Part shown: positions 9,108 to 24,212 of the stretch, piece by piece
Layout: every line of letters begins with the position of its first letter
How positions within the stretch are numbered: position 1 is the first letter of the stretch
Assembly (NCBI RefSeq): GCF_024713945.1
Contig: NC_134685.1
Span: 434,001-498,000 of the forward strand
Length of the DNA stretch: 64,000 bases
Direction: 5' to 3'
Origin: Dermatophagoides farinae
Lineage: Eukaryota > Arthropoda > Arachnida > Sarcoptiformes > Pyroglyphidae
Made by a program: the position numbers and the translations under genes
Notes under the pieces: generated by a model
The model's input: the letters and a program-made list of their open reading frames with translations, nothing else
Told to the model about the DNA's origin: nothing
Database searches by the model: none

Positions 9108-12100
9108 AATGAATAACGGCTGTTTTTTTGATTATTATCACTATTTCGACCTTTTTTAATAATCGATGAGGTGATGGAAATAGTCGTTGGAAGTTGTTGT
9201 TTTTTGATACTTGCATTTGATAACGATTCCGACGATGATGATGATTCACTGTTTTCTTCAATCATTCGATTTCGTTTCGGAGCTTTTATTTTTCTTTTTT
9301 TCATTTTCATTTTTTTCGTTTGTTTTTTTCGTTTATTCATAATTTTCACTATTTCAACATCTTTAGCCTGACTAGATGATTCTTTTTTTGCTGGTGATGA
9401 TGTTTCCAATGTAGTTTTAACTAATAAAGATAAAGATTTGATTTGACTAGCTAGTTTTGAATCGAATATTTTCGTATTAACAACACGTTTTCGAAGATTA
9501 TATTTTTGAATCGTTTTTTCTTGCGGTTGTTTTTCTTCTCCAATATTATTCTTACGTTTTTTAATAATCTTTTTTTTAGCTGCTGAGACTTTTACTTTTT
9601 TATCACGATTATTACCACCAGTACCATTATCTTTGTGATAATCATCACCATCAGTATCTGCATTATCATCATCGCTAGTGCATTCGTAATCCGGATGTTG
9701 TTGCAGCAGTTGCTGTGGTGATTGTTGTTGTTCACATTCATTACTAATATCGAACATTTCAACTAATTGATCCACATAGGTGACATAATCAGCTACAGGT
9801 GTTTTTGGCTGAAACAATTGTCGTATTAATCCAGTGTAAATGGAAAAATGTTGCTTCTGTTTGGGACTACAATCATCATTATCATTCAACTGTAACAGTC
9901 GATTCGAATCGAACGATAATAATAATCGATTATTGTTTTTCTCCTCAGCATAATGATCATGATCATTGCTATCATTGTCATCGTCATCATTATGTGACAA
10001 TCGATCATAATTATTTATTGATGTTGATAATGGTGGCGTTGTTGTTGTTCGATTTAAATTTTTTGATTGTAGACACGTTAATAGATCATTATCATTATCA
10101 ACATCATCATCATCATTAGTATCGGATGAGGAAGGCAATATTGATGAATGAAAAGAGGTGGTGGTGGTGGTGGTGATGGAAGAGGAATATAACGATGAAG
10201 AGGACAACGAGGAACATGATTTAGTACTCATCATAACATTTAATTTGTCATTATTTTGATGTTGATGAAATGAGACAAGTTCATTATACATGTTTGTTGT
10301 TGTTGTTGTTGTTATCAAATCAAGACTTTTCGAACGTTTTCTATAAAATTCTTCTACTACTTGTTGCTCTTCATCTTCTTCTTCAGTTTCAGAATCAAAT
10401 GAATTTTGTGAATCTTGAACAATTTCAATTCTTGGTTCTAATTTTTGGTCATCCTCTTCATCATCAACTTCTTTTTCTTCTTCATTTTCATACAAATCAA
10501 TCGATTCAGATGTTTGTTGTTGCTGCTCATCATCATCATCATTCGTCGATGGTTGTGTATCAATTTCTTCAATTGGTTCGATTTGTAATTGAAAACTATT
10601 ACTACTGCGACGGCGATGACAATTTTCTGCTGTTATAATAGGCGACTGACATTCATTCTTGATCAACGATTCGATTGATTTCGTTTCTAATGTCTTGATT
10701 GTCTTTGGATCTTCTTCATCATCGTCGTTGTTGATAATATCATTGTTACTATTGTCCTGTTCGTGTTGTTGTTTATTATCAATCGTTGATGTTGATGGAA
10801 ATGATGGCTTTGTTATCCGTTCATCAATAACATCATTGATCTGAATTTCAAAAATTCCATCATTAGTTTCATGTGCCTAGAAATAAAATTCAAAAGAAAA
10901 TGCATTGATTTGGGTGTCCAAAAATTTTTAAAAGAAAAATTTCATACTTTTACAACAATTTCACGTTGTTTTTGTCCCAAACCTAAAACGCCTGTTTGAT
11001 CCATTATTCGAATTCGTTGCTGTTGTTGTTGTTGTTTGAATGTCGTTAAATTCGTTTTTCGTTCGTGATCAATTGTTGTTGGTGTTAAATTTAAATTCAA
11101 TGTTAACAATGACATTGGTAATAATCTATTATTGTTGCATTGATCAGATTTCTTTGGTGTTTCATTATCATCACTGGGATCGATATCGAAATGTCCAGCA
11201 GTAGTAGTAGTAGTAGTAGACCATTTTCTTTTGTTATGCTGTGAAAATGGTGTTGATATTATCGATGATGGTGTTGCCATTACAAATATTGATGGCATTG
11301 ATTCTGAATAGAATCGTTCATTGAATGATGACAACATTGTTTTCGATGATTGATCCATCATCAATGATGATTGTTGTTGCTGTTCTTGAACTTGTTGATC
11401 GTCATGATATTGCCATTTATCATCATTATTCATAGCATTATTTGTCACTTGTTGATTACTGCTATTTGTTGTTAAATTTTCATTTAATGATAACTGTTTT
11501 GGCCTATGTTGTTGTTGTTGTTGTTGTTGTTTCATATTGACGATTTCTGAGGCTTTCAACGATGTTGTAGCCACCAAATGATTTTTTCGTAATGTTTCAA
11601 CACGTAATTCAAGCTTTTGTTGTTGTTGTTTTTGGATCATTTTGGATTTTGTTCCATTTCTTGTCAAACTTTTGTTCAACGATATCAACGACGTTGATGA
11701 TGATGATGATGGTGATTTCATTGTTGCTGTTGTTCTTGGTGTTGATGTTGATGTTGTTGAATGTTGAATTTTATGTATTTCAAATATAAAATCGTGTCTT
11801 TTCATCTCTGTTGCTGTGGTGGTGGTGGTTCCAAATGTAATTCGATCCATATGTTTCAACAAAGTATCACCAAATATTTCCTGATCATTCACAAATGTCG
11901 GTTTCGTCATGCTAATTGGTTTCAATTCATTTGATTTTTCACCAGTATTTGGATCATGAAATTGATAAATTTCTGCTTGAATCATATCAACATTTGCTGG
12001 ATCACGAATACGTAGATTTGCTGCAATGCCAGAACCAATTAATGTTCTACGATTAATAATCGGAAAAGCTTTTGTTGTTGTTGATGTTGATGATGAACAT

Positions 12101-12174
12101 TTCCGTAATAGATACGAAAACCGATCCACAAGTGGTTTGCGCACCTGTTGATTTGTTGTTGAAGCTGATGACAT
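8765..12174 (-). CDS. FHA-domain nuclear protein, Ki-67-like
   Basis: Two exons: 12174-10948 and 10876-8765, with a 71-nt intron (donor GTATGA, acceptor TTTCTAG); the frame is kept, giving about 1112 residues. ATG at 12172-12174 (MSSASTTNQQ) is the first ATG; an upstream in-frame TTG is not a likely start. Residues ~35-135 read as a forkhead-associated fold: RRTLIGSGI, LRIRDP, KPTFVNDQEI, LLKHMDRITFG, HDFIFEI. The order and wording (PTxVN, LKHxDxIT) match the N-terminal FHA of Ki-67; the usual Ser-x-x-His phosphopeptide contact is not seen. The remainder is low complexity: Thr/Ser/Gln-rich, an acidic block early in exon 2, one ordered patch (LIRQLFQPKTPVADYV, then QLVEMF), and a Lys-rich C-terminus (KKKKKVNNRK) fit for DNA or chromosome binding. 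Ki-67 orthology is inferred; another FHA nuclear factor is possible. Confidence 0.62.
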
Positions 12175-15100
12175 TCTTGAATTTATTTTTTCGATTTCCA
12201 AATTAGCAAATACAATTCAAGAACGAACCGAAAAGAGAAAAAAAAATACAGATCATCAGTAATGGAAATTGAGAAATTTTTATATCAAACCCAAAACACT
12301 TGTTGATTCGTTAATTTGATTAAATCAGCGAACAATTTTTTATGATTGCCGGAAGTGGTGGTAAATTTTCTTTGCTCAAATTATTCATTTTCTTCACCAC
12401 CTTTATTATGGTAATAACAAGACGACGATGATGACAACGACCAAGTGTTTGTGGTGGGAAAATTTCATCTCATCTCATTTCTCGGTGATGACCGTAGCCA
12501 TCGAAATAATAATAATGATGATAATTATTATGGTGAAAATTCAAATTTAAATTTCTTGGAAAAATGAGGTAAAAAAAAAATTTCCATTCATCAAATCAAG
12601 ATCATATCGGCACAATATTTCTTATATATACAGTTTTTCTTATATATATCGAGTTTGTTTTTGTTGTTCAATTCGATGTCGTCGTCGTCGTTCATATATG
12701 ACATGACATGACACAAAGTTTTCGTTTTTTTTCCATCTTTTAATCTGAATCTTGATGGAAAATCACGTCTACTCATCATCATCATCATCATCATCATCAC
12801 TATCGTTTGACTTTGAAACTATTTCCGTATTTAATTAACGGGTAATTATTTTTCAAAAAAATCAAATTCAATCGAATTCGATAAAAAAAAAATTACCATT
12901 CGAGTTAAAAACAACAACAACAACAAAAAACGACGAAAAGAGGAAGAAAGACATACATGATCAAGTTTTTTTTATTTCAAAATAAAAATTTTCAACAACA
13001 GGATCTTATATGATCGATTGATCCTGGATCGTGTTTGTGTTTGTGATTGCTTTTCGATTGGAAAAAAACATTTCGATTTTTATCAAGATCAAATGATGGA
13101 AATTATTTTCAAATTAATTGAATAAAAAATATTCGATTAGAGCCGATGAATGAAAATCAAAATCGATTGATTGAATCAACAACAACAACAACAACAACAG
13201 GAGGTCTCTATAGTTCGATCCACATAGATCAATCAAAAAAATTTTTTTATTTTTAAATTCTTTCATTTTGGATTTGATCCAGATAAGAGATTTGTGTGTG
13301 TGTGTGATATAAATTTATATATAAAAATACCATTAACACGATGTACGATCATCATCATAAGTAGGTGGCATCATTTTAAATCTGATTTAAATTTTCAGGA
13401 AAAAAAAAGTTAAATAATCTTTTGATGCAATATATATTGATGTGTTGTTTATTTTATTTTTTTTTTTCGTTTTTGTACACACGTTGCACACAATTTCGTT
13501 TTCTTCCTTATTATCACCATTTTAATCGACAAATTTTCTGATACCATTTTTATATACCATGGTCCATAGGGCACATCATTATCATCATTTTTCTGTTACT
13601 ATGTCCACTAACCATTTTGGCAGCGATTTTCTTCAAAAAAAAATTCGTGGTCGTGGTAGCCCGAAGGATGGATCTATCTATGTATATGATATATATGTGT
13701 GTGTGTGTTGTGAAGATATGGATTTTGAAATAAACCATCCACAATACAGATACAGCAAACAGACAGACAAGCATCTAGACAAAATTATCAACATTCATAA
13801 ATAATGGCGATGATGGTGATATGTTCGTGAATGAACGAATGAACGATCCTTTCCTCGAATGATGAAATCCCATCTGTTATCGTTATGGTTGAACATCATA
13901 TGATTTTTGGAGCAAAAAAATCATCGTTATCTAAAAAAAAAATAGATTTTTGTTGCAATTAAAATAAAATGTAATGCAATTTCATTCGAAAATTGAATCT
14001 GATTTTCATCATCATCGATAAATTATTCGAAATGATCAATCAATCAATTGATGATCATCATGGTCAACAATAATATCATGGTTCATGGTTTTCGTTTTCA
14101 AATAAATCATCATCATTGATCACGACAATGAATAGTTGAAGTTTTGAATCATCAAAATCGGGAATTCAATTCGGAAAGCTGAAGATTCCAAATTCATAAA
14201 TGTTTGTTTTGTGTGATTTGATATTTATTTGTTTTTCATTCATTGGCCAAATTGGTGTAAATAAAATCCTGTCTGTTTCCTGTCTTTGAAAATTTTTTTT
14301 TCTTGTTCATGATGATGATGATTACCACATGAAATAATGTGATGAATGATAATCATACATACAAGACAACTGTTATCGACACAAAAACAAAAATCATGAT
14401 CATCATGATCTTTGATCTTATCTTTATGAGATTAAAGATTGAGAGAGATGGAGATGGATATGAGAGAAAGTTAAAAAATCAAAAGCAGTGGCCAAGAGTT
14501 TATGGACAACAACAACAATTTCATTTTGTCAAAAACGTGATTTCGAATAGAAGAAGAAGAAGAAAAAAAAAACGGATATTTTGTGGTTTGGTTGTTGTTG
14601 TTTGAAATGAAATTCGTAGATCAAATGTCTGAAATTTTTATTTGATAATAATAAATGTCGATGTCGATGATGATCCATATATTTCATAATGATCCAAAAC
14701 TAAACATACTCACACACACGTACAAAAAACAAACAGGTGTCATCATCTTCATCATCAGATATTGTTCACCAATTAAAATAATGATGATGGTGATGATTTA
14801 AAATTTTGAAATTTTTTTTTTTGCTGTCTTACTTTTAAAAATGATGTCGATAGAGAAAAATTAAACATTCCATTTAGGAGGTTTGTCAATCGATTTACAA
14901 TCATTTATACATTCATTTCGAACATCAACAACAACAAACAATCTTGTGGTTTGAATTTAATTTTAATTGACTTGTGTGTGTGTGTGTGTGTGATTTGTAT
15001 TTATCACAAACATTTTTTTTCTCCTTAATTTTTTTCAGTTATTTGAATGGAATGAATCAAAATCAAAATTGGAATGGAATGGATTCGAATGAATAGACAA

Positions 15101-16874
15101 ATTATAACACACACACAAACACAAACACAAATGACACATATAATAAATACATACATATACAGGTGTTCCAAAAAAAGGACACACACACACACATTAAACA
15201 CATATACATACAGATGTCAGGTGTCGACAATTATAATTGTCTTTCTGTGCCATGTCACTTTAATCACGGTAATTTTTTGTTGTTGTTGTTGTTGTTGTTG
15301 TTGTATTGTGAGATCTTTGTCGGTTTTTGTTGTTGTTGTTGTTGTTGCTGCTGCTGATGCTGCTGTAGCAGAGTTTATCCATTCTTTGATTTTTGGTTTT
15401 GATTGTAGCAAATAAATAAAAAAAAATTTTCAAACGTTTATCTTTACATTTTTTTTTTCTATGTTGATAATGACAATGATGATGATGATGATGATGACAA
15501 TCGGTGAATATAATTGTGTTGATGATGATGATAATTACGTCATTATCATCATCATCATCATCATCCAATTAAACAAGAAAAGAAATTTTGAATTAATTTT
15601 TTCCAATTAAATAATGTGTTAAAGAAATCAAAACAACAACAACAACAAACATTCGAATCATGATCAAATCACATTGACTATTGTAACCGATTCATGTCTG
15701 GTTGGATCAAAATATACATCTGTGTATTGTGTGGAATGGAATATTCATATTCACATTCGAGATCAACAAATAACAAATGATGACATTATCTCACCATTGT
15801 TTTTGCTGTTTGTTTGTTTGTCAATCATGATTATCATCACGCAAAAACATCTTTTGTTCTAAAAGCAAAAAAAATAGTTTTGTTTGTTTTGTCATTTATA
15901 ATGATGATGATGATTTCTTTCTTTTTTTGTTTTCTTTCATTCAGAAGCCCTGATGATGGTCATGGCCATGGTCGTCGTGAAACGTTTTGGCTTTTTTTTT
16001 TTTTTGTTCGCTCCATTATTGTTCAATGGATAAAAAAAAACCAAATCCACATTTGTCCACCATTTTTTCCTTGTATTGGGATTTCAAGAAAATAAAAAAA
16101 AACAAAAAATCGAATGAATCAATGATGAAAAATGGCCAGTTAATTTTTTTTTTGTTATCCTATTTATTTGGATTAAGGAAAAAATAAACCATTGAACGGT
16201 TCCAATTTTTCCAATGGATCAACATGATCATCTGAAGAAATTGTCTCCAATTGATGATGACTCTCTCTCTCTCTTTTGTGATGATGGCGGTTCTGTGACT
16301 CTTTTTTTTCCCATCTTGTCTTGTTATATAATATGGTGCTGTGTGTGTGTGTGTGTGTGATTATAAATGAGAAAAATCTTGCTCGTGTTCCATCAATTAT
16401 TGTTGCTGTTGTTGTTGTTGTATCGTTTATGTATTATACAACAAAAGAGAAACACGATGCCGATGATGATGATGATGATGATGACGATCAAGACACCAGA
16501 AAGAAATAACGAGAGAAGAGATCAACGTAGAAAAATCGTTTTTTTCCCCTTTTGAATTTTAAATCCATTCAGACATTCATTCATTCACCATCACCACCGC
16601 CACCACCACCATCATCATTATATCGTGTATGTTTCAGTGAACTGTTATTAATTTGTCCAATGTGATCCATCCATTAGGATCATCATTGTCATGTTTTCGA
16701 CCAAAAAAAAATTGATCCAATTTTAATTACAAGTTTCAGTATCACCATTGCCGACAAAGTTGCATCAAGTGTTTGTTTTGTGAATTTATTTTTGTTCAAT
16801 TCAAGAATTTATCACTCACTAAAAATGCTTTTACAACATCTTGTGTGGTTCATTCATCAAATGATCATCTATCT

Positions 16875-16962
16875 ATGAATTTCCAGTATGGTCAATCGAT
16901 AGACGATTCTGATTCGATTGAAATTCCAACCAAAAAAAAAAAAAATAAATCATCACTTAATG
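16875..16962 (+). other. Weak candidate first coding exon
   Basis: ATG opens a short frame (MNFQYGQSIDDSDSIEIPT, then a Lys run and SSLNG) whose composition is more protein-like than its surroundings. It ends at a plausible donor GTAGGT at 16963. No following exon was found, so this may be chance. Confidence 0.18.
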
Positions 16963-19737
16963 GTAGGTAGGTGTTTTTTTCGCTTTTTCTCACACTCACA
17001 CACACCATATAATCAATGAGATTAGATCAGAAAATTTTCTTGTCGGATATGGCAAAAATTTTTTAGAATCATGTGATATTTTCCATATGTGTGTGTGTCA
17101 CAATTTATTTATCATTATCATCGATGTGTTATGTAAATGAAAAAGAAAAAAAAATCTTGAATCAATCAAGATGTTGATCCATGATCTCGTGATGATGATC
17201 ATCATATAATTCATCTACAACAACAAAACATAAAAAAAATTATGAATCATAATCATAATCATCATCATCATCATAAGTTGATTAAGTGATAGGTTCGAAT
17301 CGAATATAAAAAAAAAATTTCCGTTTCTCGTTTATATTCAACAGGTATGTTTGTTATGAATGTCAAAAGACACACTTAACAAACTTGTTTTATTTCGTTT
17401 TATCTCATTCGATATATCGATTTTTTTTCTTTTTTAACCTGTTGTTTGATCATCATCATTTGAATAATTTCCATCATTCTCATCATCATCATCATATAAT
17501 AATGATGATGATGATGATGATGAGAATATATGAATATTTTTTTTTTGATTGACAGATATTGTGAGAAGAAGAAAAATGATGTTTAATGTTCAGGTTTTCA
17601 TTATTTTTTTTTCTTAAAATTTATGTTTTTTAAAAGGGTTAAACTGAAAACAGATCATTAAACATTATTTTTATGTTTTTTTTCTGTATTGGATAATAAT
17701 TTAAATGTACACTAAACATCATCTAATCACATGATCATGAATGATGATACAGTGAACTTGTTTGTTTTATTATCATCGTATCCACACATTCGCATACACA
17801 CACACACACTTGTTGCATAGATAATCTTATTTTTGGGAATGATGATGATGATGATGATATTTACATAATTTTTTTTTCATTTTTTTTTCTTCTGAAATCT
17901 TTCATCTCTCTATCTCTATCTCTTTTGTATGTTTTTTGTTTTATTTGATAAAAAGAGAGAGAGAGAGAGAGAGAGAGATGAACAAATTCGAATGAAAGAA
18001 TGATTCATTCGTTTCAATAATTTTATCATTTTTTTTTCAAATTTTAGCTTCTTTTTTGTCTTTGACCTTGTTTTTTTTTCTCTTGTAAACACACGGAATC
18101 TATTGTTTTTTGTTGTTGTTGTTGTTGTTGTTGCTAATCAGAATCATTTGATCAATGAAAACAATAATATAACCTATATATAACACGTGTTATTTTCATG
18201 ATTATGAAGATGATCCGATAATCGTCGTGGTCATCATCATCATCATCCATAATCATCATTTAATGACGAAGAAAAAAAAACAATTTTTTTTTCGAAAAAT
18301 CATTTATCCATCACTGAAAATAAATTCAATTCAAATTGAATGAACGAACGAAATGAACTTTTTTTTTCTTCTTCTTCTTTTTCTGAATATAAAAATGAAA
18401 CCATTTCATTTCATTTCATATTTTTTTTTCTTAAAAATTTGAGTGGAAAAAAAACCTTGAAATCGTTCAAAAATATAACAGTTTTTTGTTTTGTTTGTCA
18501 TCATCATCATCATCATCATTGTACTAAGTAGTTGATTTGCAGTAGTGATTACCTTGAATACAATGTGTATATGTGTGTGTGTAATATACCCGTGTTATAC
18601 CTGTATCCACAGTGGACGAAAAAATAAAAATATCGTCATCATGGAAAAATTTTTTTTTTTTGCTGTCGTTGAATACGTAAATCGAAACAATATATAAATC
18701 GATTTAAAGTGAACAAAAAAAAATCTGAATGATGGCTATTTATGTTTGTTTGTTTGTTTGTTTGTATTTTACATATGTGAAGAAAACAACGAGATATATA
18801 GTTGTTTGAATCTTCTTTTTTTTCATCATCATCATCATCACCATCATTATCATTTCAGCAGCAATTTTGATCCAAGAAAACAAAACAAAAAATTCGATGA
18901 TGATGATGATGAAAATGCCATGGTATTTCGTTATTTATTGAAAGAAAGAAATTGTCCCATCATCAAAAATTATGCATGATGATGAAATTGGAGTATTTTT
19001 TTTGTTTTGTTTTGGTGGTGAATAAATTGTGTTGTTGTCGTTGTTGCACTGGTGCAAAGTATTGATAATTTTATCGTTTGGTTTCACTTGTCATGTTTTT
19101 TTTTATTTATCGATTTGATTGATCGATTGGTCGATTGATTGATTGATTGAGTGATTGATTGAGTGATTGGAGCATCTTTTCACATTAGCGATAATGTGTA
19201 TTGTATTGTATTGTAACAACACTTGTTCTTTTGAATTTTTTTTTGTTTTTTTTTTTGCATAAATCGAGATGCATCAATTCGATCGATCGATCGATTATCG
19301 AGATTATCCATCCGGGAGATAAAAAGAGAGCATAATTTGTTGTTGTTGTTGTTGTTACAATATGAATTTGATTTTGTGTTCGACAATCAACTCGAATCAA
19401 TCAATCAATCAATCAATCGAAATATCGAAACATTATGGAACAAGTCACCCACACACACACACACACACAAAAACAATTATTTGATTCTTGGATAGGAAAC
19501 GCACATACAACATCATCATAAATAACTCAATGATGATGATGATTGTGTGCGATACATGACATCCTCGACGGCTTTTCTTTTCGTACCTTGTTCCAATTTT
19601 CAAACAACAAATGGAATCATTGGTTGGCTCCAATCCAATCCAATACAATCCAATTCCAATGAATATATAAATCCGATGAAAAATGGAAATTTCAGTTTTT
19701 CTTCTCTTTCATTCATTGGTGATGACCACGAATGGAA

Positions 19738-19770
<33 letters not shown>

Positions 19771-22700
19771 ATAAATTTTAAAATGAAAAAAATGTCTTGT
19801 TTGTCTAATGCAAACAATCGAAACGATTCATTTTGTCGTTGTTGTCATTGTAATGCGTGGGAGTCCTTGATTGTTTCCAATAAACCAAACAACAACAAAA
19901 CGACAACAACAACAACAACAACAACAATGGAAAAAAGTCAATAATTCAATTGAATTTTTTTTTCATCATCACTGGACACCCTGGCCATGTATAAATGGAT
20001 TTTTTATCCAATTTTTTTTTTAGATTTTCGTTTTCGTTTTCTTTACAATTTTTACCATTGCTCTCGTTATTTTTTTTCGTTTCCGTATCGTTTGTCATAA
20101 TCATCATCATCATCATCAAGAGAAAAGAAAATGGTCCAATTGGAAAGCATTGAATGATTGAGATGTGCATTTGTGTGTGTGTGTGTGTATGACGGTGAAT
20201 AAAATGAAAATGAAAATGAAAAACTTCGGGTGAAATCCATTATGTTTGTTGGCTAGCCATTCAAATACATTATATTCGTTTTATCTGAGATTCAGATGTA
20301 GAGAGAGAGAGTATTTAAAGAGTTAATTAGTCTGTGATACACACACACACACACTATACACGTGTATGAATGAATGAATGAAAACGAACAAGAAATCCAT
20401 TACCTACACACACACACACAGTGAGATTCAATTCCGGGCCGGTAATTTTTTTTTTGTTTTTGTTTTTTTTCATTGTAATCATCATTGAGAAAACAATACA
20501 ATGTGTAATGATAATTATGAATGGCCCATAACCATTTTGGATGAAAAAAAACCCATAAGTTGCATATTTAAAATTGATTAAAATTAATGTATAGCATCAT
20601 ATTTATTGGCATTCATCCAAATGTAAAAAAAACGATGCTGATGATCTATTTTTACGATGAAAAAAAAACAAAAAAAAAAATTTCAAAACTCAAGAGATGC
20701 CTACATTTATTTTTTTTTTTGGAATTTTTTTTTCAAATTTGAAACAAATCATCATCATCATCATTAATGATCGTGATGTGATCTGATATGATCATCATCA
20801 CATCTCTCTCTCTGTCTGTGTGTGTGCTTGAAATGAGCATTTTTTTTTGTTTTGTTTCATTTTCACCGATGATGATAATGATGATTGTGATGAAACAACA
20901 AAATGGAACATAATGTCCATATGCACACACACAGGTAAAACACATTAAAAAATTGTTACAACACAAACAATGAAAATTGTTTTCTTCTGTCAAGTTAACC
21001 TGTTGGTGTAATTTTTTTTTTGTTTGGTTTTTGTTTTGTTTTTTTTTTTGGTGATTGTTCCTGGAACAAACATCTTATGAAATCATAATAATTTCTTCAT
21101 ATTCACACTAAAAAAAATTGAACAATTTTTAACCCCTGATTGACGATGATTATGATTATGATTATGATGATGATACATAGTCAGTCATACATGATTGATT
21201 CGAGTTGATGGCCATTCATTAAGATAATAATCAACAATAATGATCAATAATGAAAAAAAATTGATCCAGTAGAAAATGAAAAAAAAGGTTAATTTTGTCC
21301 AATTTTGTTTTGGTGATGGTCAGTAATTTGTTTGTTTCCACCATGTAGAATAAATGTTTCAATTTTTCTTGGAAATTTTGATTGAATTCAAAATTTTTGG
21401 CTTAAAGCAAAATGTAAAGAAAAAAAAATGATTGCTCATTTCCTGGCTATAAATTATCTAGTTGCTTGTTTTTTGTTGTTTGTTTGTGAATGGCTCCTAA
21501 TTTGAAATTTTTTTTTTATTCTTTGTTTTGTTTTGTTTTGTTCACATTATATTCGTAAAAAATGAATGACAAACAACACACAATGCAAAACAATTACACA
21601 ATTCCTAGATCCAATTTTCCTTCTTTTATCGTCGTTATTTGATCGATTATCGATCAAATAAATGTATGTGATCATTATGATCTGGCTAATGATGATGATA
21701 ATGACATTAATTATATCATATTAAACATCTGTTTAATCTCTTGGTTATCTTTCTGTTCAACTATGGAAAAAAAAGTGAAATTTTTTTTCTTCAAAATTTC
21801 ACTTTTTTTCCTTTTAAAAAAATTTTTTTTGTTCGCTGTGAAAATCAATTGTCAACAAACAACGACAATGTCCGTGTGAACCGATGTAAATTATTATTAT
21901 TATCATTTCACACCCGTTTTTGTGGTGGTGGTGGTGGTGTGAAAATGAAATTTTGTAATCTTAAAAAATGCCCAATTTCAAATCATCATCATCATGTCCC
22001 TATATTTATGAATCACCTTGTGCAACACACACACACAAACACATGTTGATTGTTGGGTTTTTTTCACTTGATCCAATGATCATATGGCTGAAACTCATTT
22101 TTTTTTTGTTGCTGAATTCAATTTGATTCAATTAAATTTAATTTAATTTTGATTCAAAAAAAAAAAATTCAATTTGTTTTTGCTTCCAGAAAGAAGAAGA
22201 AAAAAAATCACTTTCACTTTCATCATCAATGATCAATTGTGATATTTTTTTTATGTTTTTCAATTCAACCAAGACAAGAAAAAAAATTTTTTTTTTCTGT
22301 GAGAGACAAAAATACCACAATATTCAAAAAAAAAAAAAAAAATTTTTGGATTTTTGTATGTGTGTGTTGCACAAGTTTTTTTTTATTTTATTTTGTTGAT
22401 CATCAATACAGTAAGGCGCCGCTTAATGCAGGAGTCACCTATGCGAATTCATCATCATTACATCATTCTGCACATTTTTTTTTTTTTTTGGTGTAAACAA
22501 AAATGATAAGCTTTGATCACTTGACCATTATGATGATGATGATGATGATGATGATCCATAAAAATATTTCAACATTTTTAAGTAATCAAAAAATCAATAA
22601 ATCATTGATCACAACGCACACACAGAGTCATTGAAGATTGATCGTTTTGATGAATCTGTTGGATTATCCTTTATCATCATCATCATCCACTTCCCATTAA

Positions 22701-24167
22701 ATTACACATTGATGCAGATGAGAAGGCCATCAACACGACGACCACCACCACCACCACATGAGGCCAATGTCAAGACTAATGTTGATCCAAAAAGGACTCT
22801 TTTGTTTTTTTATTTCTGTGAACATCATCATCATATTGAATAACCGGCAAATGTAAAATGTCCATTTTTTTCCATTTAAAGCGCTGTTCTTTCAATTAAC
22901 AAACTGATGCTGGAACTTTTTTGAAATAAAAAAAAAATTCTCATCAACATTCAAAGCTGATTAAATGAAATTGCTATAGCCATTTGTGTGTGTGTGTCAT
23001 TTTTGGTCATCAAGCACGATCTATTAAAAAAAAAAATCCCAATACAACAACAACAACAAAAAAATGTGTCATTGAGACTTTTAGATTTTCATTTTCTTCT
23101 ACATTAGATACATTTCTATCGTGACATTCAATAGGCCCCCATACATTCATCATTATCACATCATCATCAACATCATCAACGTTATCATCGTTATCAATTG
23201 CATTGACATTGTCCTTTGAAGAAAAAAAAAGGAGCAAAAAAAAAATTTTGAAATTCCCGAAAAAATGAAATCAAAATCAAAATGAACATTTTACACACAC
23301 GCAGCAGCAGCAGTAGCTTGATCCATTTTTTTTTGATTGAAAACAAAAATTTTAAGAAAAAAAACACATTCCATATCAATCCGTTGAAAATTACATTTAT
23401 TGATTGATTGATTTGTTGTTTATTTTCTAATTAATTTTTTTTTTCGTTTTTTTTCTACATTTTCAATGTACACAAAATTACATCACATCATATCATTTGT
23501 GCGTGTGTATGTATATGTTTCGAGAGATTTAGATCATCAATGATTTATTTATTCAACTGGCCGCCACCATCATCATCATCATCATAATGATCAACAGCAG
23601 CAACAACAACATAACATTCGTGATGATGATGATGATGATTAAAGTCAAATCTAAGAACTGGGGGGAGGGGGAAATAATGTTCATCCATTACGTAATCATC
23701 ATCACTCTGAATTTTAAATTCAAGCAGGTTTTAGTGTTGATAACGTTGTTTATGAACAACACCACGTTTATTTTGATTCGAAAATTCATTTTTTTTGCCA
23801 TCGAATCATCATATATCGTTGCTTGTTGTTGTTGTTGTTGTCTTTTTCTTTCCAAAATATAAATTTGTTAACAAAACAAACTATTATATCACGACGACGA
23901 CGACGATGACAACAAATGGATTGGTAGAAAGAAAGAAAGAAAAAAATTTGACACCTGATGATAATGAAAAAAAAAACAAAAGACAAAAGAAAAGAAAAAA
24001 AAATTCAATTATCAATTTTGAACTTTTCACAAACACACAACTACTATAACACATGTGGTATGTTTTAGTGGTGACAATTTTCATTCCCACACACACACAC
24101 ACACACACACACAGAGTTTTGTTAATGATTATTGTTCATCATCATTGTCGTTGACACTTTTTTTTTG

Positions 24168-24212
24168 GTTTCTCTAAATGAAATTCAATTCATTCATTTC
24201 ATTTAGAGAAAC
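24168..24212. repeat. Perfect 17-bp inverted repeat with 11-nt loop
   Basis: The arms GTTTCTCTAAATGAAAT (24168-24184) and its exact reverse complement (24196-24212) flank a short loop. The pairing nearly continues outward through a T-run on the left and an A-run on the right, giving a possible stem of about 27 bp. Confidence 0.85.

Noticed and set aside
8760-9116. Plus-strand ORF with Leu-rich and Asp-run sequence
   Set aside because: Antisense shadow of the Lys-rich, Asn-rich C-terminus of the FHA-domain gene; composition follows its codon repeats.
17461-17522. Opposed CAT and ATG triplet runs resembling a CRISPR-like or hairpin array
   Set aside because: Ordinary triplet microsatellites, frequent throughout the window; no spacer structure, and the genome is eukaryotic.
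21637-21659. 10-bp inverted repeat ATTTGATCGA/TCGATCAAAT
   Set aside because: Short, AT-rich and built on GATC; expected by chance in sequence of this composition.
22413-22480. GC-richer patch reading KAPLNAGVTYANSS after a CAG
   Set aside because: It has an acceptor-like edge but no donor or partner exon, and runs into a poly-T tract; not enough to call an exon.
22707-22841. MRRPSTRRPPPPPHEANVK reading near a TGCAG
   Set aside because: Proline run comes from CCA triplets; no consistent splice partners or homology seen.
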